Origin: Collinsella sp.
GTDB lineage: Bacteria > Actinomycetota > Coriobacteriia > Coriobacteriales > Coriobacteriaceae
DNA: 64,000 nt
NCBI GenBank assembly: GCA_018381235.1
Contig: JAGZSF010000010.1
Location: 1 to 64,000 of the forward strand
Direction: 5' to 3'
Each line of letters opens with the position of its first letter. The first letter of the stretch is position 1. A program made the position numbers and the translations under genes. The notes below the pieces were generated by a model. That model was not told where the DNA came from and did not search any database. It worked only from the letters and a program-made list of their open reading frames with translations. Positions 18,446-27,726 of this stretch are shown here, one piece after another.

Positions 18446-21400
18446 GCGCCTCACCGCACCCCTGCGCCTTGGCGTTCATGATGAGCATCTGAAGACGGTT
18501 CTCCACGTTGGCGAAGCTCACGTCGGGATCGTAGTCGAGCGGCAGGAACTGCGCCGTGGGATACTGCTCCTTGAGCGCATGGATGAGCCCGCGCCCCACG
18601 ACATGGTTGGGCAGACACCCGAACGGCTGCAGGATCACGAAGTTGCGGCAGCCGCGCTTGGCGTGCTCGAGAATCTCCGCCGGAATCAGCACGCCCTCGC
18701 CCGCATCGAACGTATGGTGCAGGATCTTATCGCTCGCGCGCACGAGCTCGGGCATGCGCGTCGGCGGCTCGTAGAGCGGGCTCGCCGCGCCCAGGCGGTC
18801 GCAACGGTCGTGCGCGAGCTCGAACAGGTTGTCCGCCGTGGCGTACCAGGCCTTTTCGGGCAGCGACAGGTCGACGTGGAACTCGCGCGACTGCGCATGC
18901 TTGTAGAAATAGGTCTTGCGGATCACGTCGGTCATGCGCGCCTCGATGACCTCGAGCCCGTTGTCCTCGAGGTAGCGCTCGATCTCGTGGTTGGCGCCGA
19001 GATGGAAATTGAGCAGGTACTCGCCCACGATGAGAACGGTCGGATGCGGGTTCGAGCGGTCGTACGGAACGGCGTCCATGATCGCAAGCGCGCGTTTGAA
19101 GCCCGTCGCCTGGCCTCTCAGCCCGGAGCGCTCCATGCCCTCGATAACCTCATCGAGCGCGCGGTCGAACGCAGCGTCCGCCGCGCCCTTCTCGAGCTCG
19201 TAGGGACGGATGCGCCTAAGCATGGCCTCGAGGGCATCGATCATGGGAAGACCGTAGGCGATCTGGATGCTCGGGCCAAGGCCGAGCTTGAAGCCCGGAT
19301 GCGCATTGTGGGCATCGACGTCGTCGTTGGTGAGCACCGGGACATAGTCGTATCCCGCGTCGTCGAGCGCGCGGCGCAGCAGGGGCATGTAGTGCGTCAG
19401 GCGGCAGTCGCCGATATACTTGCCAGTCACCACGGCGACGTCGTGCGGGTCGTACTTACCGCTCTCGAGTGCCGCGAGCGCCTCGCCGATCACGATTTGC
19501 GCGGGGAAGCAGATGTCGTTGTGCACATAGCGTTTGCCCAGGCGGATGGCATCCTCGCGCCCGATATCAAGGGCCTCGGCGCGCACGCCCTGATTGCGCA
19601 TCGCCGCGGTCATGAGCCTGCAGAACGCATGGGAGGTGTTGGGGACCAGCGCGATCTTGTCGTGCCGGTCGCGCTTGGTGTACTTGACCTTATACGGGTC
19701 GTCGAGCGGATGGACCGCGTGCACCCGGGCGCCCTCGGCACGCTCCTCCGCGCGACGACGGTTGACCGACTCGATAAACGAACGCACGCGAATGCCCATG
19801 GGACCGGCGACGTCGCTCTCATCGAGCTTGATCATCATCGGAACCTTGGAGCCCATCTCGCCCATCATGCGCGCGATCTCGTCGGTGAGATACGCATCGT
19901 GGCCGCAGCCGAAGCTGCCCATCTGCACGAGCTCGAGCTCGGGCGTCGATGCGACGATGACCGCGCACGACAGCATGCGCGCATGGTAGTTGTTCACGAT
20001 GTCGATGCGGCTGTTGGAAAGATCGACGTTGCAGACCCCCGGCACCGCATCGGGCGTCAGCACGGGGATGCCGCGCTCAGAGAAGAGCTTGGGCAGCCCG
20101 TGGTTGACCAGCGGGTCGTTGTGGTACGGGCGCGAAGCGATCACCACCGCGTAGCCGCCGTCCTCGTGCACGTTCTCGAGCACCTGCCTGCCGCGCAGCT
20201 GCAGCTGGTTCTCAAACGTCTCCTGCGCGCGGTCCGCCTGCTCGGTCGCCTTGGCAACCAGGTCGGCATCGATATCGAAGGTCTCCTTGCACCACGCCTT
20301 GAGCTGGCGGTTTCGGTCGCCCTCGTCGTACCAGTGGAACAGCGGCGTATCGAACGGAACGCCGAAACGCTCCTCCGGGTTATCGGAATTGCGCATCACG
20401 TAGGGGTATCCCTTTACGACGGCGCACATCCACTCGCTGGTAGAGGCGGTGTTTTCGGTGGGCACCGTCGTGATGATGGGCATGAAGATGCGGTCGACGC
20501 CGGCGTCGACGAGATTGCGGATGTGCCCGTGGACGAGCTTGGCCGGGAAGCACACGGTGTCGGATGTGACGTGCGCCAGACCGCGCTCGTACATCGCCTT
20601 GGTGCTGCGTCCCGAGACGCGCACCTTAAAGCCGAGCGTGCTGAAGAACGTCGACCAGAACGGCATGGTGTCCCAGAACTCGAGCACACGGGGAATGCCG
20701 ATCGTGACATCGCGCCCCCCGCTGACGGGAACCGTGGGGTACGACTCGAACAGCAGCTTCTCGCGGTCGACAAAGAGATTGGGGGCAGCCGCGGTCCGGT
20801 CGCGCCCCGTGCCGGGTGCCTGTGCCTCGCAAGCACCCTGCGGACGCAGCTCCTCCGCCGCGGGAACCTCGCGCACGAGCTCATCCCATGAGATGGCGCC
20901 GCCGCGCGGGCAGCGATTGCCCGTGACGTAAAGCGAGCCGTCGCCAAATGCCACGACCGCGCGCTGGCAGCGGTTGTTGCACCGACGGCAGGTAACGCCG
21001 CCGAACTCGCGATGCTCGAAGCGCTCCACGGCATCGAGCCCGATAAACGACGTGCCGGCGTCGCCCTTGCGGCATTCCTCGCGCGCGAGCAGGGCGATAC
21101 CGATAGCGCCCATCAGCCCCGGGTGGGGCGCACGCGTGACGGGTTTGCCCAGATACTGCTCGAATGCGCGCAGCACCGCGTCGTTTCGGAACGTGCCGCC
21201 CTGGACGACGACTTTGTCGCCCAGACGGTTGAGATTTGAAACGCGAATGACCTTGGTGAACACGTTCTCGATAATCGAACGGCAGAGACCGGCCATGATG
21301 TCGCCCGGACCCTTACCGCGCCGCTGCTCGGAAACGACGCTGCTGTTCATGAACACCGTGCAGCGGCTGCCGAGAACGGCGGGGGCTTTGGACGAAAATG

Positions 21401-22868
21401 CCTCGGTCGCGATATCCTCAACGGCTATTCCGAGGTTTTTGGCAAAACCCTCGAGGAACGAGCCGCAGCCCGCAGAGCACGCCTCGTTGACGACGATATC
21501 GGTCAGCACGCCGTGGTTGAGCCAGATGGCCTTCATATCCTGTCCGCCGATGTCGAGCACGAAGGTCGCATCGGGAACGCATGCGCACGCGGCGCGGGCG
21601 TGCGCGACCGTCTCGACCGTATGGTAGTCGGCGTGGAACGCGCGCGCGAAAAGCTCCTCGCCGTATCCCGTGGTGCCCACGGCATCGATCGCAAGCGTGA
21701 CTCCCGCTGTCTCCCAGCGGTTCTTCAAGCTGACAAGACCCTGTTGGGCGACGTCGAGCGGTCTGCCGTTATTAGACGCGTAGAACGAATCGACAAGCTC
21801 ACCCGCCTCATCGACCAGGGCGAACTTGGTCGTCGTGCTCCCCGAATCGATACCGAGCGCCACACGCACCGTCTCTCCGGGCGCATACGCATCCGGACCC
21901 TTTGCCGGCGTCTCTTTGCCATGGCGTGCCGTAAAATCCGCCTGCTCGGCAGGTGTGGCAAAAAAGGGCTGGGCAAGACGTCCCTCCCCGCTTGCGGGCG
22001 CGACCGTCTCGAGCTTATCCAGCCGGACAAAAGCGTCGGGAAGGTCGATCGGTTGGGACGATGCGAACATGTCGGTCAGCGACAGGGCGGCACCGCGCGC
22101 GACCATGATCTGCGGATCGCGCGGGACGATAACCTGATCGTCCGATAGATTCAGTTGCTCCCGGAACACGCGGACCAGTGTGGGGTTGTAGGCGAGCGTA
22201 CCGCCCTCGAAGATTACCGGCGGCTCGATGTCGATACCCTGGGCCAGACCGCCGATCGTTTGGCGGGCGACCGCGTGAAGCGCCGAAAGCGCCAGGTCGG
22301 TGGTAGGAATGCCCTCGTTGAGCAGCGGCTGGATATCGGTCTTTGCGTACACGCCGCAGCGGCCCGAGACCTCGTGGACGGTCGTTCCCCGGCTTGCGAG
22401 CTGCTCGAACTCGCCCGATTCGGTGCCGACCCCCATGAGCTTTGCCATCTCGTCGATAAATGCACCGGTACCGCCTGCGCACGAGCCGTTCATGCGCATG
22501 TCGGCAACCTCGATGTCTCCCTTATCGTTGGTGCGGAAGAAGATCATCTTGGCGTCTTGGCCGCCCAGCTCGATGGCGCAGCGCGTCTGCGGATAGAACC
22601 TGCTGATCGCGAGCGCGTTGGCGACCACCTCCTGAACGTACGAGGCGCCCAGCGCGGTCGCGATATCGCGCGCACCCGAGCCGGTCACCGCAACGCGCAG
22701 TGACTCATGGGGAAAGCGCTCGGCGAGCTCGCCGAGCATGGCGCGCACGCTCGCTGTCTGACACGCCCCGTGGCGGCGATATCCCCACCACGCCTCGGTC
22801 ATATCCTCGTGCATCGCGTAAACTTTGGTCGTCGTCGACCCTACGTCCAGTCCTACTAGCAACGCCAT
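18429..22868 (-). CDS. Giant acyl-CoA dehydratase activase-related protein (double BadF ATPase + DUF2229)
   Basis: 1,479 residues. Two consecutive BadF/BadG-type ASKHA ATPase domains each open with a phosphate loop (LDVGSTTTKV at ~6 and IDSGSTTTKF at ~338) and contain GGQDAK/GGQDMK and cluster-ligand cysteines (GRCGVYAKTD; GSRCTVF). A Cys-rich segment follows (CRRCNNRCQRAV, NRCPRGG, ~630-660). The second half is a DUF2229/HgdB-like region with TVCFPAKLVHGH and CFPAQIVIGE. Activases of this family use ATP hydrolysis and an Fe4S4 cluster to push electrons into 2-hydroxyacyl-CoA dehydratases or benzoyl-CoA reductases. Here activator and dehydratase-like parts are in one chain and no separate dehydratase gene is nearby. 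Substrate and role are unknown. A TetR gene overlaps its end. Confidence 0.85.
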   Translation of the reverse strand: MALLVGLDVGSTTTKVYAMHEDMTEAWWGYRRHGACQTASVRAMLGELAERFPHESLRVAVTGSGARDIATALGASYVQEVVANALAISRFYPQTRCAIELGGQDAKMIFFRTNDKGDIEVADMRMNGSCAGGTGAFIDEMAKLMGVGTESGEFEQLASRGTTVHEVSGRCGVYAKTDIQPLLNEGIPTTDLALSALHAVARQTIGGLAQGIDIEPPVIFEGGTLAYNPTLVRVFREQLNLSDDQVIVPRDPQIMVARGAALSLTDMFASSQPIDLPDAFVRLDKLETVAPASGEGRLAQPFFATPAEQADFTARHGKETPAKGPDAYAPGETVRVALGIDSGSTTTKFALVDEAGELVDSFYASNNGRPLDVAQQGLVSLKNRWETAGVTLAIDAVGTTGYGEELFARAFHADYHTVETVAHARAACACVPDATFVLDIGGQDMKAIWLNHGVLTDIVVNEACSAGCGSFLEGFAKNLGIAVEDIATEAFSSKAPAVLGSRCTVFMNSSVVSEQRRGKGPGDIMAGLCRSIIENVFTKVIRVSNLNRLGDKVVVQGGTFRNDAVLRAFEQYLGKPVTRAPHPGLMGAIGIALLAREECRKGDAGTSFIGLDAVERFEHREFGGVTCRRCNNRCQRAVVAFGDGSLYVTGNRCPRGGAISWDELVREVPAAEELRPQGACEAQAPGTGRDRTAAAPNLFVDREKLLFESYPTVPVSGGRDVTIGIPRVLEFWDTMPFWSTFFSTLGFKVRVSGRSTKAMYERGLAHVTSDTVCFPAKLVHGHIRNLVDAGVDRIFMPIITTVPTENTASTSEWMCAVVKGYPYVMRNSDNPEERFGVPFDTPLFHWYDEGDRNRQLKAWCKETFDIDADLVAKATEQADRAQETFENQLQLRGRQVLENVHEDGGYAVVIASRPYHNDPLVNHGLPKLFSERGIPVLTPDAVPGVCNVDLSNSRIDIVNNYHARMLSCAVIVASTPELELVQMGSFGCGHDAYLTDEIARMMGEMGSKVPMMIKLDESDVAGPMGIRVRSFIESVNRRRAEERAEGARVHAVHPLDDPYKVKYTKRDRHDKIALVPNTSHAFCRLMTAAMRNQGVRAEALDIGREDAIRLGKRYVHNDICFPAQIVIGEALAALESGKYDPHDVAVVTGKYIGDCRLTHYMPLLRRALDDAGYDYVPVLTNDDVDAHNAHPGFKLGLGPSIQIAYGLPMIDALEAMLRRIRPYELEKGAADAAFDRALDEVIEGMERSGLRGQATGFKRALAIMDAVPYDRSNPHPTVLIVGEYLLNFHLGANHEIERYLEDNGLEVIEARMTDVIRKTYFYKHAQSREFHVDLSLPEKAWYATADNLFELAHDRCDRLGAASPLYEPPTRMPELVRASDKILHHTFDAGEGVLIPAEILEHAKRGCRNFVILQPFGCLPNHVVGRGLIHALKEQYPTAQFLPLDYDPDVSFANVENRLQMLIMNAKAQGCGEAHGETA

Positions 22869-22917
22869 AATGCTCCGTCTCTCGCATTTTTCCCGCTAGA
22901 GATATACCACTCTACGT

Positions 22918-22938
22918 AATACAACAGACTGTTGTATT
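22918..22938. promoter_or_regulatory. Perfect palindrome, candidate TetR operator
   Basis: AATACAACAG and its exact complement CTGTTGTATT are separated by a single A, giving a 21-bp perfect palindrome. It lies 50 bases upstream of the activase start, where the promoter is expected. Size and symmetry are typical of TetR-family operators. Confidence 0.75.
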
Positions 22939-22947
22939 TAAACTCCG

Positions 22948-22983
22948 TATAAAAAGCGGCTGCCGAAACGCTTCAGCAGCCGC
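22948..22983 (-). terminator. Terminator of the DUF2798 gene
   Basis: A hairpin GCGGCTGC/GCAGCCGC followed on the minus strand by TTTTT. It lies about 165 bases beyond the stop codon of the gene ending at 23150 and just before the activase promoter region. Confidence 0.75.
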
Positions 22984-23149
22984 CGAATGCACCAACAGAT
23001 TGTTCTGCGCGCTAGCACGTCGGGCAACGGAGCAGCACGGGCCCTCCGGTCATGTGCACCGCTCACGCCCGCGATGTCGCCGAGAGAGCTATCCACGCTT
23101 AGGGCTCCAACCAAGCAAGTCGCCCGCGCTCAGCAGATCCCTAAGCGAG

Positions 23150-23698
23150 CTACTCGCACTCAGGAGCCATAGCCTGCTCCAAGAGCTCGGCATGCTCCTC
23201 CTCGAAAACCGTCCCCACAGGGAAGGCGCGACGGAAGACGAAGCGGGAAATCGGACCGGCTACCAAAAGGTTCCACGGCAGCGCCATCACAAAATTATGC
23301 GGGATGTTGATCATCCAGATCGCGGGCACGGAATACAGGTTCGCAAGGATGCCGCCGGGCATGTGCGTCAGACCCTCACAGGCACCGTACAGCGACATGA
23401 TGATGACCATGGGAACGACCATGCAGGAGCTGACGGCGAGCGTCATGGCAAGTGGCGAGCTCTTGCCCGGCGTGACCAGGAATTTAAAAGTGAAACCCTT
23501 GGCGAGCGGGCTGGCGACGAACCAGTCGCAGCACATGGCAAAAATGTAGGCAACGGGGAAGCCGAGCCACGCAGTGGCAACGACCTCGCCGTTGATGGCC
23601 CCGTGCTGCAGGGCAACGTTGTAGATGCTCATCCAGAGCACCATGCAAAAGCACATGATAAAGGTGAACAGCAGGCTCTCTCGTTTGTTGATAGGCAT
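23150..23698 (-). CDS. DUF2798-family membrane protein
   Basis: 182 residues with four strongly hydrophobic helices in two similar halves (LLFTFIMCFCMVLWMSIYN and AMTLAVSSCMVVPMVIIMSL), each followed by a W/F-rich amphipathic segment. It looks like a duplicated DUF2798 unit. Function is unknown. The ATG at 23698 is preceded by GAGGAA; an earlier in-frame start lies inside a leader hairpin and is less likely. The leader contains a terminator-like hairpin, so expression may be attenuated. Confidence 0.7.
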   Translation of the reverse strand: MPINKRESLLFTFIMCFCMVLWMSIYNVALQHGAINGEVVATAWLGFPVAYIFAMCCDWFVASPLAKGFTFKFLVTPGKSSPLAMTLAVSSCMVVPMVIIMSLYGACEGLTHMPGGILANLYSVPAIWMINIPHNFVMALPWNLLVAGPISRFVFRRAFPVGTVFEEEHAELLEQAMAPECE

Positions 23699-23740
23699 AA
23701 AGGGCAGATTCCTCTCTGTGTTGTACCGCGGCGCCACGCA

Positions 23741-23795
23741 ACAAAAACGGGCGGGCAAGATGGAGCTGTTGGAACTTCATCTCGCCCGCCCGTGG
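23741..23795 (-). promoter_or_regulatory. Leader terminator/attenuator hairpin upstream of DUF2798 gene
   Basis: On the minus strand, CGGGCGGGCGAGATG pairs with CATCTTGCCCGCCCG (one mismatch) and is followed by TTTTTGTTG. It lies 43 bases upstream of the gene's start rather than after a gene, so it either attenuates this gene or ends a short leader RNA. Confidence 0.55.
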
Positions 23796-23909
23796 TACGC
23801 GCGTCTGCGACTACTTATGTGGTGGAACCAGCCTAGCACGAAACGCATGCGCTTCGTAAGCGTTGAGTTTATGAAGATGCAGGGCACCGATAATCCCCCC
23901 GACCCCATA

Positions 23910-23976
23910 AGTTGCGGTGGAATACGGACTGTTTTGACCCTTTAAGCAGCAATTCAGTCCCTATTTCACCGCAACT
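23910..23976. repeat. Dispersed palindrome, AGTTGCGGTG family, copy 1
   Basis: Arms AGTTGCGGTGGAATACGGAC (23910-23929) and GTCCCTATTTCACCGCAACT (23957-23976) match at 18 of 20. A related element lies at 50850-50916. No gene is visible between 23820 and 24014; the interval contains only this and the following hairpin. Confidence 0.7.
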
Positions 23977-23983
23977 CATTGGG

Positions 23984-24012
23984 GGTGCAAAGTAACCTGT
24001 CCCCCTTGCACC
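23984..24012. repeat. Stop-codon-adjacent hairpin, GGGGGACAGG type
   Basis: Arms GGTGCAA/TTGCACC flank a loop that reads GGGGGACAGGTTA on the minus strand. It begins immediately after the TAA of the ThrE gene. A member of the GGGACAGG hairpin family found at five other places in this window. Confidence 0.7.
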
Positions 24013-24014
24013 AA

Positions 24015-25583
24015 TTAGCTGGTGTGGCGCCAGCGAGGGTCGGTGAGCGTACGCGCCACACCCAGTCCAACGGGCAGAAACGCTACGATGAGCACTGCGC
24101 GCACAAACCAGCCGAGCATATTGACCGTGTCGAAGGTGCACATGTAATACATCGAGCGATACAGATACAAGCCCGGCACCATAATGACAATCGAAGGCAC
24201 CGTGAGGGCGATGCGCGGGTAGGTGAGCTTGACTTCAGCCAAGCTTGCGAGCAGCCCCGATACCAGCGCGCCGATAAACGCTGCTGCCTCGGGAGGCATT
24301 CCCGTGCTGAGGCCCAGGAAGGGAATCATCGTCGGCGCATCGACAAGGGTCAGACGCAGGGTATTGGACACGGCGCCGATCAACCCAGCTGCCGCGGCCA
24401 TCTTTACCGGGCTGTTGAACATCACCGAGAAGCCGAATACGCCAACGAAGCTCATCAGTATGCGCAAGAGCGTAAGAGCCAACGGTGAGAGGCCGAGCGG
24501 GGCGAAGTCATCCGGCGCCAGTCCCACGCACTCGGCAACCATCCAACCTACGAGGGTCGCCATCACAATAATCGACACAGCATACGAAAGACGCTCGATT
24601 CCACTTCGCATATCGAGCTTAGCGATGTCGAGGCCTGCCGTAATGAGGGGAAAGCCGGGAATCACAAAGAGCATGGCGCCGATATAGCCTTCTTGGTGCG
24701 ACATTGCCCCCGGTACGACCTGGCCAAGGCCGAGCAATGCCAGCAGATACGAAACGCAAGCGAGCGCAACACCAGTCGTCAGCGCGCTAAACTGGCCAAG
24801 ACCCTGCTTGAGAATATGGGAGCGGGCAAAGTTACCGACACCAGCGCCTACGAATGCGCAGGCCATCTCGATAGGGCCGCCGCCGAGCAAAAAGACGAAG
24901 GCGCCGCAAGCACAGGCTGCCGCAAGGCCCTGTTGCCAGGGAGCGTAATCGGGCTTTGAGCTCTCAACGGTCTTGAGCATCTCGTGGTATTCGTGCACGG
25001 TAAACCGGCGCCCATACGTCTCGATTTCCTTTAAGAAGCTCTCCATCATCCAAATGCGATGGGTATTGACTCCCGTTGTGGGCAGGCTGACAACCTCGTT
25101 AAAGCAGTGACCATCTTCGATGCAGGTGCACTCAAACGACAGAAGACTCAGGTCGACGTGAATCGTGACGCCGAGTACAGCGGCAACACGATTCATGGTA
25201 TCGCGCACGCGCCAGGCACCCGTTCCGCTTGCCAGCATAAGCATGCCGGTGCGGCAAATGATGGATGATTTATCGGTGAGCGGCGCATCGACGGCAAGCT
25301 CATCGCCTGCCGTCACGATCTGGTGCCAGTCAGTTTTCATATGGAGTGCACCGGCACGAACGCCATGGTGTAGGGGGGCTCTCGAAAGCAGCGAGTCAAG
25401 GCGCGAAGGCTGTGGGGGCTCCGTTGATTCGCCCTCGTCCTCGCCGGGCTCCTCATCGACCAGATCAAATGAGTCAAGCGGCGCTGGCTCGCGACGGTCG
25501 ATCAGCTCCTCGTCCTCATCATCAAAGTAATTGAACTGATCGAGCATGTCCTCTTCGATTGCACGCTCGCTCACATCGTCCAT
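24015..25583 (-). CDS. ThrE-family threonine/serine exporter
   Basis: 522 residues. An acidic, disordered N-terminus (~80 residues) precedes a DUF1212/ThrE domain with a cytoplasmic part and about five helices (residues ~95-335), then a second five-helix ThrE_2 module (~345-515). In Corynebacterium ThrE exports threonine and serine by proton antiport. Other bacteria split the two modules into separate genes; here they are fused. The ATG follows AGGAAGGGAG. The substrate is inferred from family only. Confidence 0.85.
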   Translation of the reverse strand: MDDVSERAIEEDMLDQFNYFDDEDEELIDRREPAPLDSFDLVDEEPGEDEGESTEPPQPSRLDSLLSRAPLHHGVRAGALHMKTDWHQIVTAGDELAVDAPLTDKSSIICRTGMLMLASGTGAWRVRDTMNRVAAVLGVTIHVDLSLLSFECTCIEDGHCFNEVVSLPTTGVNTHRIWMMESFLKEIETYGRRFTVHEYHEMLKTVESSKPDYAPWQQGLAAACACGAFVFLLGGGPIEMACAFVGAGVGNFARSHILKQGLGQFSALTTGVALACVSYLLALLGLGQVVPGAMSHQEGYIGAMLFVIPGFPLITAGLDIAKLDMRSGIERLSYAVSIIVMATLVGWMVAECVGLAPDDFAPLGLSPLALTLLRILMSFVGVFGFSVMFNSPVKMAAAAGLIGAVSNTLRLTLVDAPTMIPFLGLSTGMPPEAAAFIGALVSGLLASLAEVKLTYPRIALTVPSIVIMVPGLYLYRSMYYMCTFDTVNMLGWFVRAVLIVAFLPVGLGVARTLTDPRWRHTS

Positions 25584-25631
25584 ACGGGCGCTCCCTTCCT
25601 ACCGACTAACCCCCATCCTAGGCAGCAACGG

Positions 25632-25690
25632 CTAAAGGAAACATAAAAGAGACGGCTGTCATGCGAACCATGCGCTCAATAGCCGTTGAG
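25632..25690 (-). terminator. Possible terminator after lysS
   Basis: A stem ACGGCT/AGCCGT with a long loop, followed on the minus strand by CTCTTTTATGTTT. It lies just beyond the lysS stop codon. The loop is long, so confidence is moderate. Confidence 0.45.
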
Positions 25691-25692
25691 TA

Positions 25693-25744
25693 GTCATTGA
25701 GGACGTTCTTGAATGACTAGTCGTTTAAGAACGTCCCCAATGAC
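25693..25744. repeat. Palindrome overlapping the lysS stop, GGGGAC type
   Basis: Arms GTCATTGAGGACGTTCTT and AAGAACGTCCCCAATGAC match at 17 of 18. The lysS frame reads through one arm and ends in the other. The GGGGAC core resembles the GGGACAGG hairpin family. Confidence 0.7.
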
Positions 25745-27712
25745 TACATCGATGTTTTGGCAACGCCAGCGAGCGGGTCGCATTTGTGACAAGGTGACGT
25801 GAAACGAAAGGGCGCTGACCTTCTGGTCGCGCCCTTGAAGTTGAACGTCAGATTGTCCAAATGCGGCCCGCGCAGCGTCGAGCCGTGTGATGGCGAGCAG
25901 GGTCTTACCGACCAGGTCCTCGGGCTCATAATAACCGTGAATGCCGGAGAGGATGGTGCGGTCGGTACCGGTACCGTCGTCGAGCGTAAAGTTCAGCAGC
26001 TTCTTGGACTTCTTGACGGCCTCGCATGCCTTGACCTTCACAGCGCGGAAATCGCTCTTGGAGAAGGTATCAAAGTCGACGAACTCCTCAAACAGCGGCT
26101 CAACGGCGATCTTGGAGTAATCGAGCGTGGGCTTAAGCGACTTAACGAACGGGCTCGCGGCGTTGCCGGCCTCGGCAGCCTTGGCGGCAGCGGCACCGGA
26201 CTGGAAACCCTTCTCGGGCTTCATGTGCGGGAACAGCAGCACGTCGCGGATGGAAGCCTGGTTGGTGAGCAGCATGACCACGCGGTCAATGCCGATGCCG
26301 ATGCCGCCCGCAGGAGGCATACCGTACTCGAGGGCGCGCACGTAGTCCTCGTCGTACTCCATGGCCTCGTCGTCGCCGCCAGCCTTCTCGGCCATCTGAG
26401 CGGCAAAGCGCTCGGCCTGGTCGACCGGGTCGTTGAGCTCGGAGAACGCGTTGGCGTACTCGTGACCGGCGATAACCAGCTCAAAGCGGTGAGTCAGGCG
26501 CGGGTCGTCCTCAAAGCGCTTGGCGAGCGGGCTAACCTCGATGGGGTAATCGCACACGAAGGTCGGGTTGACGATGGTGTCCTCGCCCAGCTCATCGTAA
26601 ATCTCGGCGATGATCTTGCCAGCAGTCCACTCGGGCTTGATCTCCAGGCCCTTCTCGCGCGCGGCGGCAGCAAGCTCCTCGACCGGCGTATCGATGGTGA
26701 CCTGCTTGCCGAGCACGTCGGAGACGATGTCGGTCATGGGACGGCTGACCCACTCACCAGAAAGGTCGATGGTCTGGCCCTGGTACTCGATGACCTCGGG
26801 GTTGCCGATGGCCTTGTTAGCCGCCTTAATGACGCCCTGGGCGAGCGCCTTCATGCCCTCGAGGTCGGAGAAGGCACGGTAGGCCTCCATCGTGGTGAAC
26901 TCGGGGTTGTGGGTAAGGTCCATGCCCTCGTTACGGAAGATGCGGCCGATCTCGAACACGCGCTCAAAACCACCGACGATGCAGCGCTTGAGATGCAGCT
27001 CGGTGGCAATACGCAGGTAGCACTCCTGATCGAGCGCGTTGAAATGCGTGATGAACGGCTTAGCCGTAGCGCCGCCCTGGATGGTCTGCAAGATGGGGGT
27101 CTCGACCTCCATGTAGCCGTCGGACTCCATAAAGCGACGGAAGGTGGAGAGAATCTGCGAGCGCTTGCGGAAGGTCTCGCGAACGTCGTCGTTGGCGATC
27201 AGGTCGACATAGCGCTGGCGATAGCGGGTCTCCTTGTCGGAAAGACCGTGGAACTTCTCGGGCAGCGGACGAACGGCCTTGGCAAGCAGGATTGCACTCT
27301 TAGGGGCAACGGAAAGCTGGCCGCGCTGGGTGCGCACGACCACGCCGGTCACGCCCAGGATGTCGCCCAGGTCGAGAGCCTTGAGCGTATTCCAGGCAGC
27401 CTCGTCCATGTCGTTGATGCGGCAGAACAGCTGAATCTCGGCGGTCGCATCGCGCACGACGATGAACATGATCTTGCCCTGACCGCGCTTGGCGACCACG
27501 CGGCCAGCGATCTTCACGACGTCCTCGGTGTCCTCGCCATCGGCAAGATCGGCGTACTTAGCCTCGATATCGGCGACGTAGTCCTCAAGCTCAGAGTGCT
27601 CAGGATAGGGGTTCTGGCCCGCCTCGAACAGGGCGGCGCGCTTGGCCAGGCGGGTGGCGCGCTCGTCGTTGAGCGTCGATGCCTGATCTGCGGCGTTCTG
27701 GTTCTCTGCCAT
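25694..27712 (-). CDS. lysS: Lysine--tRNA ligase with altered C-terminal tRNA-binding domain
   Basis: 672-residue class II synthetase that charges tRNA-Lys. The N-terminal OB-fold anticodon domain spans residues ~55-170 and the catalytic core follows, with motif 2 FRNEGMDLTHNPEF (~265) and motif 3 GIGIGIDRVVMLLTN (~460). After ~residue 530 an appended EMAP/Trbp111-type tRNA-binding domain starts normally (DFRAVKVKACEAVKKSKKLL, then GKTLLAIT). The expected final part (NLPPRKMMG... and a GAKL-type end) is absent. Instead about 58 unrelated residues run into a palindrome and stop. The synthetase core should work; the extra domain is probably broken. Start chosen by GGAG upstream. Confidence 0.9.
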   Translation of the reverse strand: MAENQNAADQASTLNDERATRLAKRAALFEAGQNPYPEHSELEDYVADIEAKYADLADGEDTEDVVKIAGRVVAKRGQGKIMFIVVRDATAEIQLFCRINDMDEAAWNTLKALDLGDILGVTGVVVRTQRGQLSVAPKSAILLAKAVRPLPEKFHGLSDKETRYRQRYVDLIANDDVRETFRKRSQILSTFRRFMESDGYMEVETPILQTIQGGATAKPFITHFNALDQECYLRIATELHLKRCIVGGFERVFEIGRIFRNEGMDLTHNPEFTTMEAYRAFSDLEGMKALAQGVIKAANKAIGNPEVIEYQGQTIDLSGEWVSRPMTDIVSDVLGKQVTIDTPVEELAAAAREKGLEIKPEWTAGKIIAEIYDELGEDTIVNPTFVCDYPIEVSPLAKRFEDDPRLTHRFELVIAGHEYANAFSELNDPVDQAERFAAQMAEKAGGDDEAMEYDEDYVRALEYGMPPAGGIGIGIDRVVMLLTNQASIRDVLLFPHMKPEKGFQSGAAAAKAAEAGNAASPFVKSLKPTLDYSKIAVEPLFEEFVDFDTFSKSDFRAVKVKACEAVKKSKKLLNFTLDDGTGTDRTILSGIHGYYEPEDLVGKTLLAITRLDAARAAFGQSDVQLQGRDQKVSALSFHVTLSQMRPARWRCQNIDVVIGDVLKRLVIQERPQ

Positions 27713-27726
27713 AAGTTAGCTCCTCA

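Noticed and set aside
18312..20891. An 859-residue plus-strand open frame opposite the giant activase
   Set aside because: Same explanation: high GC leaves the antisense frame open, and its His/Arg/Leu-rich composition is typical of such shadows.
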